Below are positions 34,746 through 42,206 of a stretch of 64,000 nt of DNA, in pieces. The translations under genes were made by a program, and so were the position numbers. A model generated the notes under the pieces. That model was given only the letters and a program-made list of their open reading frames with translations. It was not told where the DNA came from and ran no database searches. Every line of letters begins with the position of its first letter. Within the stretch, counting starts at the first letter, position 1. The stretch is from Rhodospirillales bacterium (GTDB lineage Bacteria; Pseudomonadota; Alphaproteobacteria; ATCC43930; CGMCC-115725): the NCBI GenBank assembly GCA_028288725.1, contig JAQGIC010000079.1:1-64000 (forward strand), written 5' to 3'.

Positions 34746-35992
34746 CCGGAACCGACCCGCGCGGCGCTTTCCTGCCCTACGGCAGACAGGCGATCGATGA
34801 GGCCGATATCGCGGCGGTCGTGGATGTGCTGAAGAGCGACTATCTGACGACAGGCCCCAAGGTCGCCGCGTTCGAAGCGGCGCTGGCGGCCAAATTGGGG
34901 GTCCGCTTCGCCGTCAGCAATTCCAGCGGCACCGCGGCCCTGCACCTGGCTTGCCTGGCGCTGGGCCTGGGGCCCGGCGATGCGGCGATCGTGCCGTCGG
35001 TGACATTTCTCGCCACCGCCAATGCGGTGCGCATGGTCGGTGCCGAGGTGGTGTTCGCCGATGTCGATCCGGACAACGGCCTGATGCGGCCGGAGGATCT
35101 GGACCAGGCTTTCGCCCGGGCCGCCGCGGCGGGCTTGCGCGTCCGCGCGGTGTTTCCGGTCCATCTGGCCGGCCAATGTGCCGACATGGCCGGTCTGTCC
35201 GAGCTGGCGCAGCGGCATGATTGCGCCGTGGTCGAGGATGCCTGTCACGCCATCGGCGCCTATCACGCCTGCGGCGACGGCTCGGCCGCCGCGGTCGGCA
35301 GTTGCCGCCTGTCCGACATGGCCGTTCTGTCGTTCCATCCGGTCAAGACCGTCGCGGCCGGCGAAGGCGGCGCGGTCACGACCAACGACCCGGCGCTCGC
35401 CCGCCGCCTGGAGCGGTTGCGCTCGCACGGCATGGTGCGCGACGCCCAGGAGTTCGAGATCGCGGAGCTGGCCTTCGACCAGGCCGGCAACGCGAACCCG
35501 TGGTACTACGAGATGCCGCAGATCGGCTGGAACTATCGCCTGTCCGACATTCACGCCGCCCTGGCGCTGAGCCAGCTCGACCGTCTGGATCACTTCGTCG
35601 AGGAGCGCCGTGCGCTGGCTAGCCGCTACGACGATCTGATCGGCGCCTTGGGCGATGAAATTCAACCGATCCGGCGCAGTCGCTTTTCGATGCCGGCGTG
35701 GCATCTCTACAGCGTTCTGATCGATTTCGACGGCACCGGGATCGAACGCGCCCAGGTGATGAACCGGTTGCGGGAGCAGGGGATCGGGACCCAGGTCCAT
35801 TACATCCCGGTTCATCGGCAGCCCTATTATGCCCGGATCGATCCCGGCCTCGTGCTGGCCGGCGCCGACGGCTATTATCGGCGCACCTTGTCGCTCCCGC
35901 TGTTCGTCGGCATGACCCAGGCCGACGTGAAGCGTATCGTCGGCAGCCTCAGCGGTATGATCGGCCGCCGCAAAGCACGGGCAGCCTCATGA
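34742..35992 (+). CDS. pseC: UDP-4-amino-4,6-dideoxy-AltNAc transaminase, PseC/FlmB
   Basis: This 416-aa PLP enzyme aminates the 4-keto product of PseB. It belongs to the DegT/DnrJ/EryC1 aminotransferase family. The PLP lysine is Lys202 in SFHPVKTVAAGEGGAV, preceded by VVEDACHAIGAY and SNSSGTAALHLACLALG. The C-terminal QVHYIPVHRQPYY block matches sugar transaminases of the PseC type. It overlaps pseB by 4 nt. Flagellar neighbours imply that the amino sugar decorates flagellin or another flagellar component, as reported for FlmA/FlmB in Caulobacter. Confidence 0.92.
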   Translation: MTGTDPRGAFLPYGRQAIDEADIAAVVDVLKSDYLTTGPKVAAFEAALAAKLGVRFAVSNSSGTAALHLACLALGLGPGDAAIVPSVTFLATANAVRMVGAEVVFADVDPDNGLMRPEDLDQAFARAAAAGLRVRAVFPVHLAGQCADMAGLSELAQRHDCAVVEDACHAIGAYHACGDGSAAAVGSCRLSDMAVLSFHPVKTVAAGEGGAVTTNDPALARRLERLRSHGMVRDAQEFEIAELAFDQAGNANPWYYEMPQIGWNYRLSDIHAALALSQLDRLDHFVEERRALASRYDDLIGALGDEIQPIRRSRFSMPAWHLYSVLIDFDGTGIERAQVMNRLREQGIGTQVHYIPVHRQPYYARIDPGLVLAGADGYYRRTLSLPLFVGMTQADVKRIVGSLSGMIGRRKARAAS

Positions 35993-36080
35993 GACCCTGT
36001 GTCGACGATCCGGGTTTAGGCGATCTGGATGCCGCCCCGGCGGACATCCGACGAGACGAGGATTTGGTAGAGGATCGGCG

Positions 36081-36506
36081 ATGAAGACCGGATACGCGAA
36101 GCAGCAGACGATGGCGATGGAACACGCCAGTCCGGAACAGACCCTGGCCTGGGGCTTGACCACCACCGCGCGGAAAATGGCGGCCGTCATGCCGCCCGGG
36201 ACGCCGCGCGAGGAGGTGCTGGATGCCGTCCGCCTGAACTGGCGGCTCTGGACCATCATCCAGGCGGAACAGGCCGATCCGGATTGCCAGACGCCGCGCA
36301 ACATTCGCGAGGGCCTGCTCAACCTGTCCAATTTCGTCGACAAGCGCTCGGTCGATCTGCTGGCGTCGCCGACGTCGGAAAAGCTGGAAGTCCTGATCAA
36401 CATCAACCGCAACATCGCGGCCGGCCTGCTCGGCACCGACCTCACGCCGGAACAGAAGGCCGAGCGCGACCGCCAGGCCGCGGCGGATCGCGGCGTCAGC
36501 GCCTAA
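36081..36506 (+). CDS. flaF: Flagellar biosynthesis regulator FlaF
   Basis: This 141-aa all-helical protein matches FlaF, which assists flagellin synthesis/secretion in alphaproteobacteria together with FlbT. Diagnostic segments are VRLNWRLWTIIQAE, RNIREGLLNLSNFVDKRSVD and KLEVLININRNIAAGL. It follows pseC by 88 nt and overlaps the end of the convergent formyltransferase-like gene by 4 nt. Separation from flbT by about 7 kb is unusual, because the two are commonly adjacent. No flagellin gene is in this window. Confidence 0.85.
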   Translation: MKTGYAKQQTMAMEHASPEQTLAWGLTTTARKMAAVMPPGTPREEVLDAVRLNWRLWTIIQAEQADPDCQTPRNIREGLLNLSNFVDKRSVDLLASPTSEKLEVLININRNIAAGLLGTDLTPEQKAERDRQAAADRGVSA

Positions 36507-37198
36507 TCTCCCAACCTCGGTGCCGTCGGCGCTTCCGGCGGCACTTCATAGTGAAACTCCCGGCCATGCAGCAGGACGCTCATGCGCCCCCCCGGCTGCT
36601 CGGCGAAGGCCCGCCGCCGGCGTTCGAACTCCGCCGCATCGATATCGGGCGTCACCCGGCACATGGCTTCGAGGTCGGCCCGCCGCGTCTTGGTCCCGCT
36701 CCAACGATCGGTCGAGCGCGGCAACGGCCGGTCGTCGTTGATCAGCCACGGCGCCCAGCGGATCATCAGCTGGATCGCCGCCTGATAGGCCCGCATGCCG
36801 TAGGCGGCCTGGCCGCCGCCCGTTTCCATCTCGAACCATTGCACATCGACGATCGGGCCCTCGTCGACGCGCGGCGCCATCTCATGCAGGGTCGAGCCGA
36901 AGCGGACGGCGCCGTGGTAGGCGCCCCAGCATTCCGGATGACGCCCGGGGAAGGTCGGCGGACCCGGATGGATGTTGTAGGAGGGGCCGGGCAACAAGCC
37001 CAGCAAGGCGGTCGGCACGATGACGCTGGTGCAGAAAGCGAGCAGCCGCGTGTCCTCGGTCCCCGCCAGGATGGCGGCCTCGAGCTGAGTGCCCAGATGG
37101 ACCGCCTCGATCCGCGCCTCGGGCGCGTGCCGCGTGAAGAACGGCAACAGAATGCCGGCTTCGAACTCGCCGGTCAGCAGCAGCAGACGCCCGGGCAT
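36503..37198 (-). CDS. Formyltransferase-family protein, possible sugar N-formyltransferase
   Basis: This 231-aa protein has a formyl_transferase fold signature: YNIHPGPPTFPG carries the catalytic Asn and His pair, and VDEGPIVDVQ the catalytic Asp, as in methionyl-tRNA formyltransferase and sugar N-formyltransferases. GAVRFGSTLHEMAPRVDEGP is a typical context. It lacks the C-terminal tRNA-binding domain of Fmt, which argues against Fmt. Next to pseB-pseC it may formylate the 4-amino sugar in place of PseH acetylation. That is inference. It is convergent with flaF and overlaps it by 4 nt. Confidence 0.75.
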   Translation of the reverse strand: MPGRLLLLTGEFEAGILLPFFTRHAPEARIEAVHLGTQLEAAILAGTEDTRLLAFCTSVIVPTALLGLLPGPSYNIHPGPPTFPGRHPECWGAYHGAVRFGSTLHEMAPRVDEGPIVDVQWFEMETGGGQAAYGMRAYQAAIQLMIRWAPWLINDDRPLPRSTDRWSGTKTRRADLEAMCRVTPDIDAAEFERRRRAFAEQPGGRMSVLLHGREFHYEVPPEAPTAPRLGD

Positions 37199-37433
37199 GA
37201 CTTGAACGTACCTTCCAGCAGAAGCCGACGGGGATGGCTCCCGTCCTCGCTGGCCATTAGAGCAAACCGATGGGGTCGCCGGGAAGTCCCGCGCGCGTCC
37301 GATCGTCGAAACGGGAGGATTCGGTCGCCGGAGGCCGTCGGACCGGCATCGCGGTCGAGCGGCGCCCGGTGCGGGCGCGAGCCGGAGACCATCGCGGAGC
37401 CCGGGGCCGCGCGATCGAAGTCTGCCTCTTAAG

Positions 37434-37457
37434 CGATCAGGACAGGCGTCCCGATCG
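37434..37457 (-). terminator. Hairpin downstream of the small FlaG-like gene
   Basis: Arms 37434-37443 and 37448-37457 form a stem of nine pairs and one mismatch with a 4-nt loop. It begins 17 nt downstream of the stop codon at 37474 on the minus strand. No clear T-run follows. The rest of 37199-37433 shows no supported gene or motif. Confidence 0.3.
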
Positions 37458-37473
37458 ATCGCCTGGACCGTGC

Positions 37474-37818
37474 TTACGCTTTCGAACTGGCGGCAACTTC
37501 CGGCGCCGGGCTCGTCGGCGTCTGTCCGGGCACTTCGACCCGTGATTGGCTGACCTGATAAAGCCGCAGCTGCGCCTTGGACGGGGTTTGATACTCCGCG
37601 TCACCGGTCGTGCTGTTGCGATATTCGATTACGAGCTGACTGGTTGCCGGATCGATCGCTTCGATCGGACTGGGATACAAGGCGGACGCTTTGCCTTGCG
37701 CCGTCGACAGGCTTTTAGCCGTCTCACTGGTCGAGGCTGTTTCGGCTGTGCTGGGACCGGGCTTTACCGGCGACGCAACCGTCAGCCCCGAGCTTGGCTG
37801 GACGGAAATGCTTGACAT
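37474..37818 (-). CDS. Small flagellar-locus protein, possibly FlaG-like
   Basis: This 114-aa protein is not firmly recognised. The N-terminal half is Ser/Thr/Ala/Pro-rich and likely disordered (VKPGPSTAETASTSETAK). The C-terminal half contains IEAIDPATSQLVIEYRNSTT then YQTPSKAQLRLYQ. This DP-x-VIEYR...TPSxxQLxxY pattern is reminiscent of FlaG and of small proteins in other alphaproteobacterial flagellar loci. The ATG at 37818 has AAGGAG upstream and a near-consensus sigma-70 promoter at 37847-37874. An extended frame upstream is unsupported. Confidence 0.6.
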   Translation of the reverse strand: MSSISVQPSSGLTVASPVKPGPSTAETASTSETAKSLSTAQGKASALYPSPIEAIDPATSQLVIEYRNSTTGDAEYQTPSKAQLRLYQVSQSRVEVPGQTPTSPAPEVAASSKA

Positions 37819-37846
37819 TTTGCAAACACTCCTTCGGGGGTAGCTC

Positions 37847-37874
37847 ATAATACGCGCCGCGCCGAAGATGTCAA
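37847..37874 (-). promoter_or_regulatory. Near-consensus sigma-70 promoter of the small FlaG-like gene
   Basis: On the minus strand TTGACA (37869-37874) and TATTAT (37847-37852) are separated by 16 nt. The transcription start would be near 37840, giving a leader of about 22 nt that contains AAGGAG. This is the best sigma-70 match noticed in the window. Confidence 0.65.
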
Positions 37875-38170
37875 GTGGAGGCTGTTGGTTAACACCACGA
37901 GCCTTAACGACCGAGAGTCGCACTGCCCAGATCAACAATAAAAATCGACGATTATTCCGAGCCGTTTGGGATCAAATCATGGTTTGAGCTTGTATTAGCC
38001 ATTTTAAATTCACTGCCGTTACCGATTTCAATTCGTTAAAATCCCATATCAACCAGAACTGAAGCAGCCGTGGGTAGCGGGCGGTCGCACCTTACGGATT
38101 CGTTAACCCTATCAGAGACATAGTGTGGAAATCCGCGGTTCGGCCGCGCCGATCCCCGACCGGAGCATCG
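37875..38170. other. AT-rich intergenic region upstream of flhB
   Basis: No gene is supported in these 296 bases, which follow the divergent sigma-70 promoter. The region is much richer in A+T than its surroundings. It holds several GTTAA motifs: TTAAC-N10-TTAAC near 37888, TTAAA near 38035 and TTAACCC near 38103. A TCAAA-N6-TTTGA inverted repeat lies near 37972. These may be control sites for flhB or the divergent gene. CtrA-type TTAA motifs come to mind, but the spacing is not the canonical N7. Confidence 0.4.
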
Positions 38171-39244
38171 ATGGCCGACGACCAGGACTCCAGGACAGAA
38201 GACCCAACCGGCAGACGGGTCAGCCAAGCCCGCGACCGCGGTCAGGTCGCCATGTCCAAGGACGCGTCGACGGTCGTCCTGCTGACCATGATGACCTTCG
38301 CCCTCTATGCGGTGCTGCCCTGGTCGATGCGCCCCTTGCTGGGCCTGATGCGCCGCTTCATCGAGCAGCCCGAACGCATCATGGTCGGAACCCAGCCGAG
38401 CTTCGAGGCGCTGCTGAGCGAGATCGCCCATAAGTTCGCTTTTGCGCTGACACTGCCGCTGCTGCTGATGATCGCCGCCGCCGCCGTCGTCGTCTGGGCC
38501 CAGGCCGGCTTTCTCTGGTCGACCGGCAAGTTCGATTTCAGCCTCAAATTCCTCAATCCGCTGAACGGCATCGGCAAGCTGTTCTCGGTCAAGCAGTTCA
38601 TCGAATTCGGCAAGGGCCTGATCAAGGCCGTGATCGTCGGCGCCGTCGCCTACAGCTATGTCTCGCCCGAACTGATGAAGATCGAGCTGCTGACCGGCCT
38701 CGAACCGATCGCGTTGACGCGGGAGCTGTTGCACATCCTGCTGCAGCTGATGATCGGCGTGCTGCTGGCGATCGGCTCGATCGCGCTGCTCGACTATTTC
38801 TATCAGAAATGGTCGACCCTGCAGGGTCTGAAGATGACCAAGCAGGAAGTGAAGGACGAACACAAGAACGCCGACGGCGACCCGCATATCAAGGGTCGCA
38901 TGCGGCAGATCCGGATGACCCGGGCCCGCAAGCGCATGATGGCGTCGGTGCCCAAGGCGTCGGTGATCATCACCAACCCGACCCATTTCGCGGTCGCGTT
39001 GCAATACGAGATGGGCACGAGCGGCGCGCCGCGCGTCGTGGCCAAGGGCGTCGATTTCGTGGCCAAGAAAATCCGCGAGCTGGCGGCCCAGCATGACGTG
39101 CCGATCATCGAGAATCCGCCGGTCGCCCGCGCGCTCTACGCCACGGTCGAGATCGACGAGGAAATCCCGCCGGAGCATTACAAGGCGGTCGCCGAAATCA
39201 TCGGCTATGTCATGAAGCTGAAGAAGTTCAAGAAGGCTTCTTGA
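38171..39244 (+). CDS. flhB: Flagellar type III export protein FlhB
   Basis: This 357-aa inner-membrane component of the flagellar export gate switches substrate specificity from hook to filament. The N-terminus MADDQDSRTEDPTGRRVSQA is the FlhB leader. Four hydrophobic helices follow, then the cytoplasmic domain with QEVKDEHKNADGDPHIKGR and the autocleavage site NPTH (residues 269-272). GGAG lies 5 nt upstream of the ATG at 38171, which supports this start over an upstream extension. It stands apart from the usual fliR and flhA genes. Its stop codon lies 35 nt before the hrpB start. Confidence 0.95.
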   Translation: MADDQDSRTEDPTGRRVSQARDRGQVAMSKDASTVVLLTMMTFALYAVLPWSMRPLLGLMRRFIEQPERIMVGTQPSFEALLSEIAHKFAFALTLPLLLMIAAAAVVVWAQAGFLWSTGKFDFSLKFLNPLNGIGKLFSVKQFIEFGKGLIKAVIVGAVAYSYVSPELMKIELLTGLEPIALTRELLHILLQLMIGVLLAIGSIALLDYFYQKWSTLQGLKMTKQEVKDEHKNADGDPHIKGRMRQIRMTRARKRMMASVPKASVIITNPTHFAVALQYEMGTSGAPRVVAKGVDFVAKKIRELAAQHDVPIIENPPVARALYATVEIDEEIPPEHYKAVAEIIGYVMKLKKFKKAS

Positions 39245-39279
39245 CCGCGGGGGCCCGTTGCGCCGATGACGCTCCGGTC

Positions 39280-41766
39280 ATGAACGATCCCGCCGGCCTG
39301 CTGCCCCCCGACCTGCCGATCCGCGAAGCCCTGCCCGCCTTGCTGGCGGCGCTGGCGCGCGGCTCCAACGCAGTGCTGCAGGCGCCGCCCGGCGCCGGCA
39401 AGACCACCGGCGTGCCGTTGGCGCTGTTGAGCCAGGCCTGGCTCGGCCAGGCCAAGATCGTGATGCTGGAGCCGCGCCGGCTCGCGGCGCGCGCCGCCGC
39501 CCGACGGATGGCCGACCTGCTGGGCGAGACGGTCGGCGAGACCGTGGGATATCGCGTGCGGCTGGAAACACGCGTGTCGCGCCGAACCCGGATCGAGGTC
39601 GTAACCGACGGCGTCTTCACCCGCATGATCCAGGATGCGCCGGATCTGGACGGCATCGGCGCGGTGCTGTTCGACGAGTTTCACGAGCGCCGCCTGGAGA
39701 CCGACCTGGGACTGGCGCTGACGCTGGACGCCCAGAGCGGCCTACGGCCCGAACTGCGCCTGATCGCCATGTCGGCGACCCTCGACGCCGGGCCGGTCGC
39801 GGCCCTGATGGGCGATGCCCCGGTGATCACCTCCGAGGGCCGGGCCTATCCGGTCGAGATCCGCCATCTGGCAGCACCCGCACCCAACCGCCTGGCCGAG
39901 GCAGTGGCCGACGCCGTCGATCTGGCGCTGCGGGAGCCCGGCGGCCTGCTGGTGTTTCTGCCGGGCGGCGGCGAGATCCGGCGGGTTCAGCGCCTGCTGG
40001 AGGCGCGGCGCCTTGGGCCCCAGATCGATCTTCTGCCGCTCTATGGCGATCTGGATCCGGGCGCCCAGGACAAGGCGCTGTCGCCGGCACCGCCCGGGCG
40101 CCGCAAGATCGTGCTGGCCACTTCGATCGCCGAGACCAGCCTGACCATCGATGGCGTCCGCCAGGTGATCGACGCCGGCCTCGCCCGCGGTTCCCGCTAT
40201 GATCCGCGCACCGGAATGGTGCGGCTCGAGACCGGCAAGGTTTCGCAAGCGGCCTCCGCCCAGCGCGCCGGTCGTGCCGGCCGCACCGAGCCGGGCATCG
40301 CCTGGCGGCTGTGGCCCGAGACGCAGCACAAGGCGCTGGCACCCCGGGCCGAGCCGGAGATCGCCATCGCCGATCTGGCACCGCTGGCGCTCGAACTGGC
40401 GCAATGGGGCTTGGCCGACGCGGGCGCGCTTCGCCTGCTCGATCCACCCAACCCGGCCGCCTTCGCGAACGCGCGGCGCCTGCTGGCGGATCTGGGCACC
40501 TTCGATAGCGACGGACGACTGACCGGCCACGGCCGGCGGATGGCTGCGCTGGGCCTGGCGCCGCGACTGGCCCATATGGTCCTGGCGGCGGCCGACCAGG
40601 GCGACGGCGTGCTCGCCACGGCCATTGCGGCGGCGCTGAGCGAACGCGACATCGCCGGACGCGACGCCGACCTGCGCTCCCGGCTGGAACTGATCGAACG
40701 CCCCGCCGGCAACGACGCCGCCCGTCGAGCCCGGGAGATCGCCCGGCGGCTGGCGCGGCAGATCGATCTGCCCTGGGGGCCGGTCGATCCGGCCGGCGCC
40801 GGTGCCGTCCTGGCGCTGGCGTACCCTGACCGCATCGCCAAGCGGCGGGCCGAGACCGGCCGCTTCCGCCTGTCGGGCGGCCAGGGCGCCTATCTGCCGG
40901 AGCAGGACCCGCTCGCCGGCGCCGAATTCCTGGCCGTCGCCGATTTGGACGGTCAGGCGCCCGACGCCCGCATCTGGTTGGCCGCCCCCTTGAGCGAGAG
41001 CGAGCTCGAACTGGCGCTGGGCAGCCGCATCCGCACCGACGACGAGGTCGTGTTCGAGCCGACGACCCGCTCGGTCCAGGCCCGTCGCCGCCGTCGGCTG
41101 GGGGCCCTCGTCCTGGGCGACGCCCCGCTGGCCAAACCCAAGCCGGAGGCGGTCACCGCCGCGCTGATCGACGGCATCCGCCAGACCGGGCTCCAGGTCC
41201 TGCCCTGGACCGCGGCGGCCGAGAGTTTTCGCCATCGCGTCGGTTTCGCGGCACGCCTCGACGGGCCGGCGGGCGACTGGCCGGCGCTCGACGATGCCAG
41301 CCTGGCCGGCGCGCTCGACGATTGGCTGGCCGGCGCACTCGACGGCAAGCGCAGCCTGGGCGACCTCGCCACCATCGATCTGCTGGCCCTGCTGCGCAAT
41401 CGGCTCGACTGGCACCAGCAGCAGGCGCTGGACCGCCTGGCGCCGACCCATGTCACCGTGCCGTCGGGCTCGCGCATCGCCATCGACTACGGCGCCGACG
41501 ACACGCCGATCCTGGCGGTCAAGCTGCAGGAGATGTTCGGGCTCGCCGAGACTCCGGCCATCGCCGGCGGCCGGGTGCGCCTGAAGCTGCATCTGCTGTC
41601 ACCGGCCCGCCGCCCGATCCAGGTGACGAGCGATCTCGGCGGCTTCTGGGCCGGGTCCTACAAGGCGGTACGCGCGGACCTGCGCGGCCGCTACCCGCGC
41701 CATCCCTGGCCGGAAAATCCGCTGGAAGCACCGCCGACCGCGCGCGCGAAGCCGCGCGGGACGTGA
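39280..41766 (+). CDS. hrpB: ATP-dependent helicase HrpB
   Basis: This 828-aa DEAH-family superfamily-2 RNA helicase has Walker A PPGAGKTT, the DEAH-equivalent motif FDEFHERRLETDLGLAL, the SAT motif (MSATLDAG), motif V (ATSIAETSLTIDG) and motif VI (AQRAGRAGRTEPG). The long C-terminal region ending in the GGFWAGSYKAVRADLRGRYP-type block is specific to HrpB. The exact biological role of HrpB is unclear. I chose ATG 39280 because homologues begin just before the DLPIREALPAL segment. A TTG at 39241 is possible. The ribosome site is weak, so coupling to flhB is plausible. Confidence 0.92.
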   Translation: MNDPAGLLPPDLPIREALPALLAALARGSNAVLQAPPGAGKTTGVPLALLSQAWLGQAKIVMLEPRRLAARAAARRMADLLGETVGETVGYRVRLETRVSRRTRIEVVTDGVFTRMIQDAPDLDGIGAVLFDEFHERRLETDLGLALTLDAQSGLRPELRLIAMSATLDAGPVAALMGDAPVITSEGRAYPVEIRHLAAPAPNRLAEAVADAVDLALREPGGLLVFLPGGGEIRRVQRLLEARRLGPQIDLLPLYGDLDPGAQDKALSPAPPGRRKIVLATSIAETSLTIDGVRQVIDAGLARGSRYDPRTGMVRLETGKVSQAASAQRAGRAGRTEPGIAWRLWPETQHKALAPRAEPEIAIADLAPLALELAQWGLADAGALRLLDPPNPAAFANARRLLADLGTFDSDGRLTGHGRRMAALGLAPRLAHMVLAAADQGDGVLATAIAAALSERDIAGRDADLRSRLELIERPAGNDAARRAREIARRLARQIDLPWGPVDPAGAGAVLALAYPDRIAKRRAETGRFRLSGGQGAYLPEQDPLAGAEFLAVADLDGQAPDARIWLAAPLSESELELALGSRIRTDDEVVFEPTTRSVQARRRRRLGALVLGDAPLAKPKPEAVTAALIDGIRQTGLQVLPWTAAAESFRHRVGFAARLDGPAGDWPALDDASLAGALDDWLAGALDGKRSLGDLATIDLLALLRNRLDWHQQQALDRLAPTHVTVPSGSRIAIDYGADDTPILAVKLQEMFGLAETPAIAGGRVRLKLHLLSPARRPIQVTSDLGGFWAGSYKAVRADLRGRYPRHPWPENPLEAPPTARAKPRGT

Positions 41767-41861
41767 TTTGCCGCGCGACGGACGCGAAGCTCCTCGCAAC
41801 CGGCAGCGGTGGCGGCTAGTCTCTCGGCATCGTTTCGTACCGCCTGCCGGGAGCCTGCGCT

Positions 41862-42188
41862 TTGCGTTACCTCATGCCGTTTCTGTTCGCGCCCGCCCTG
41901 CTGCTCGCCGGCTGCCAGCCGCCGCCGAGCCGGCCGAGTGCCGCGGCACTGTCGTCCCAGAACACTGCCGCCGCGGCCGAGCCGCTGGTCGCCAAATGCC
42001 GGGCGGAATTCATGAAGTCGCTGGGCGGGCTGCCGGTCGCCCCGCTTGGCGGCCCGTCGGTGACGAATTTCGGCGACGCGATCGTGATCCGGCTCGAGGC
42101 GCAACCGGTCGATCCCAACATCATCGATGCCAAGCTCTACAGCTGCGATTTCGAACAAGGCCAGATGACCCGCCACGGCCCCGCCTGA
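41862..42188 (+). CDS. Small predicted lipoprotein
   Basis: This 108-aa protein has a lipoprotein signal with lipobox LLLAGC (Cys about residue 18). The short mature domain contains VAKCRAEFMKSLGG and IDAKLYSCDFEQGQ, so two further cysteines may form a disulfide. I do not recognise a family. The start is a TTG at 41862 with GGGAG 8 nt upstream. An in-frame ATG at 41874 lacks a ribosome site. It is convergent with the efflux operon, and the stops are 18 nt apart. Confidence 0.65.
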   Translation: MRYLMPFLFAPALLLAGCQPPPSRPSAAALSSQNTAAAAEPLVAKCRAEFMKSLGGLPVAPLGGPSVTNFGDAIVIRLEAQPVDPNIIDAKLYSCDFEQGQMTRHGPA

Positions 42189-42206
42189 ATTTAAGGCCCG
42201 CCCGAG

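Noticed and set aside
36066-36080. GG-N10-GC element just before flaF
   Set aside because: It ends at the start codon, so transcription would begin inside the gene. Flanking bases do not match the sigma-54 consensus.
37199-37433. Short open frames in the gap beside the formyltransferase-like gene
   Set aside because: They have no ribosome site, no recognisable motif and the composition of out-of-frame GC-rich DNA.
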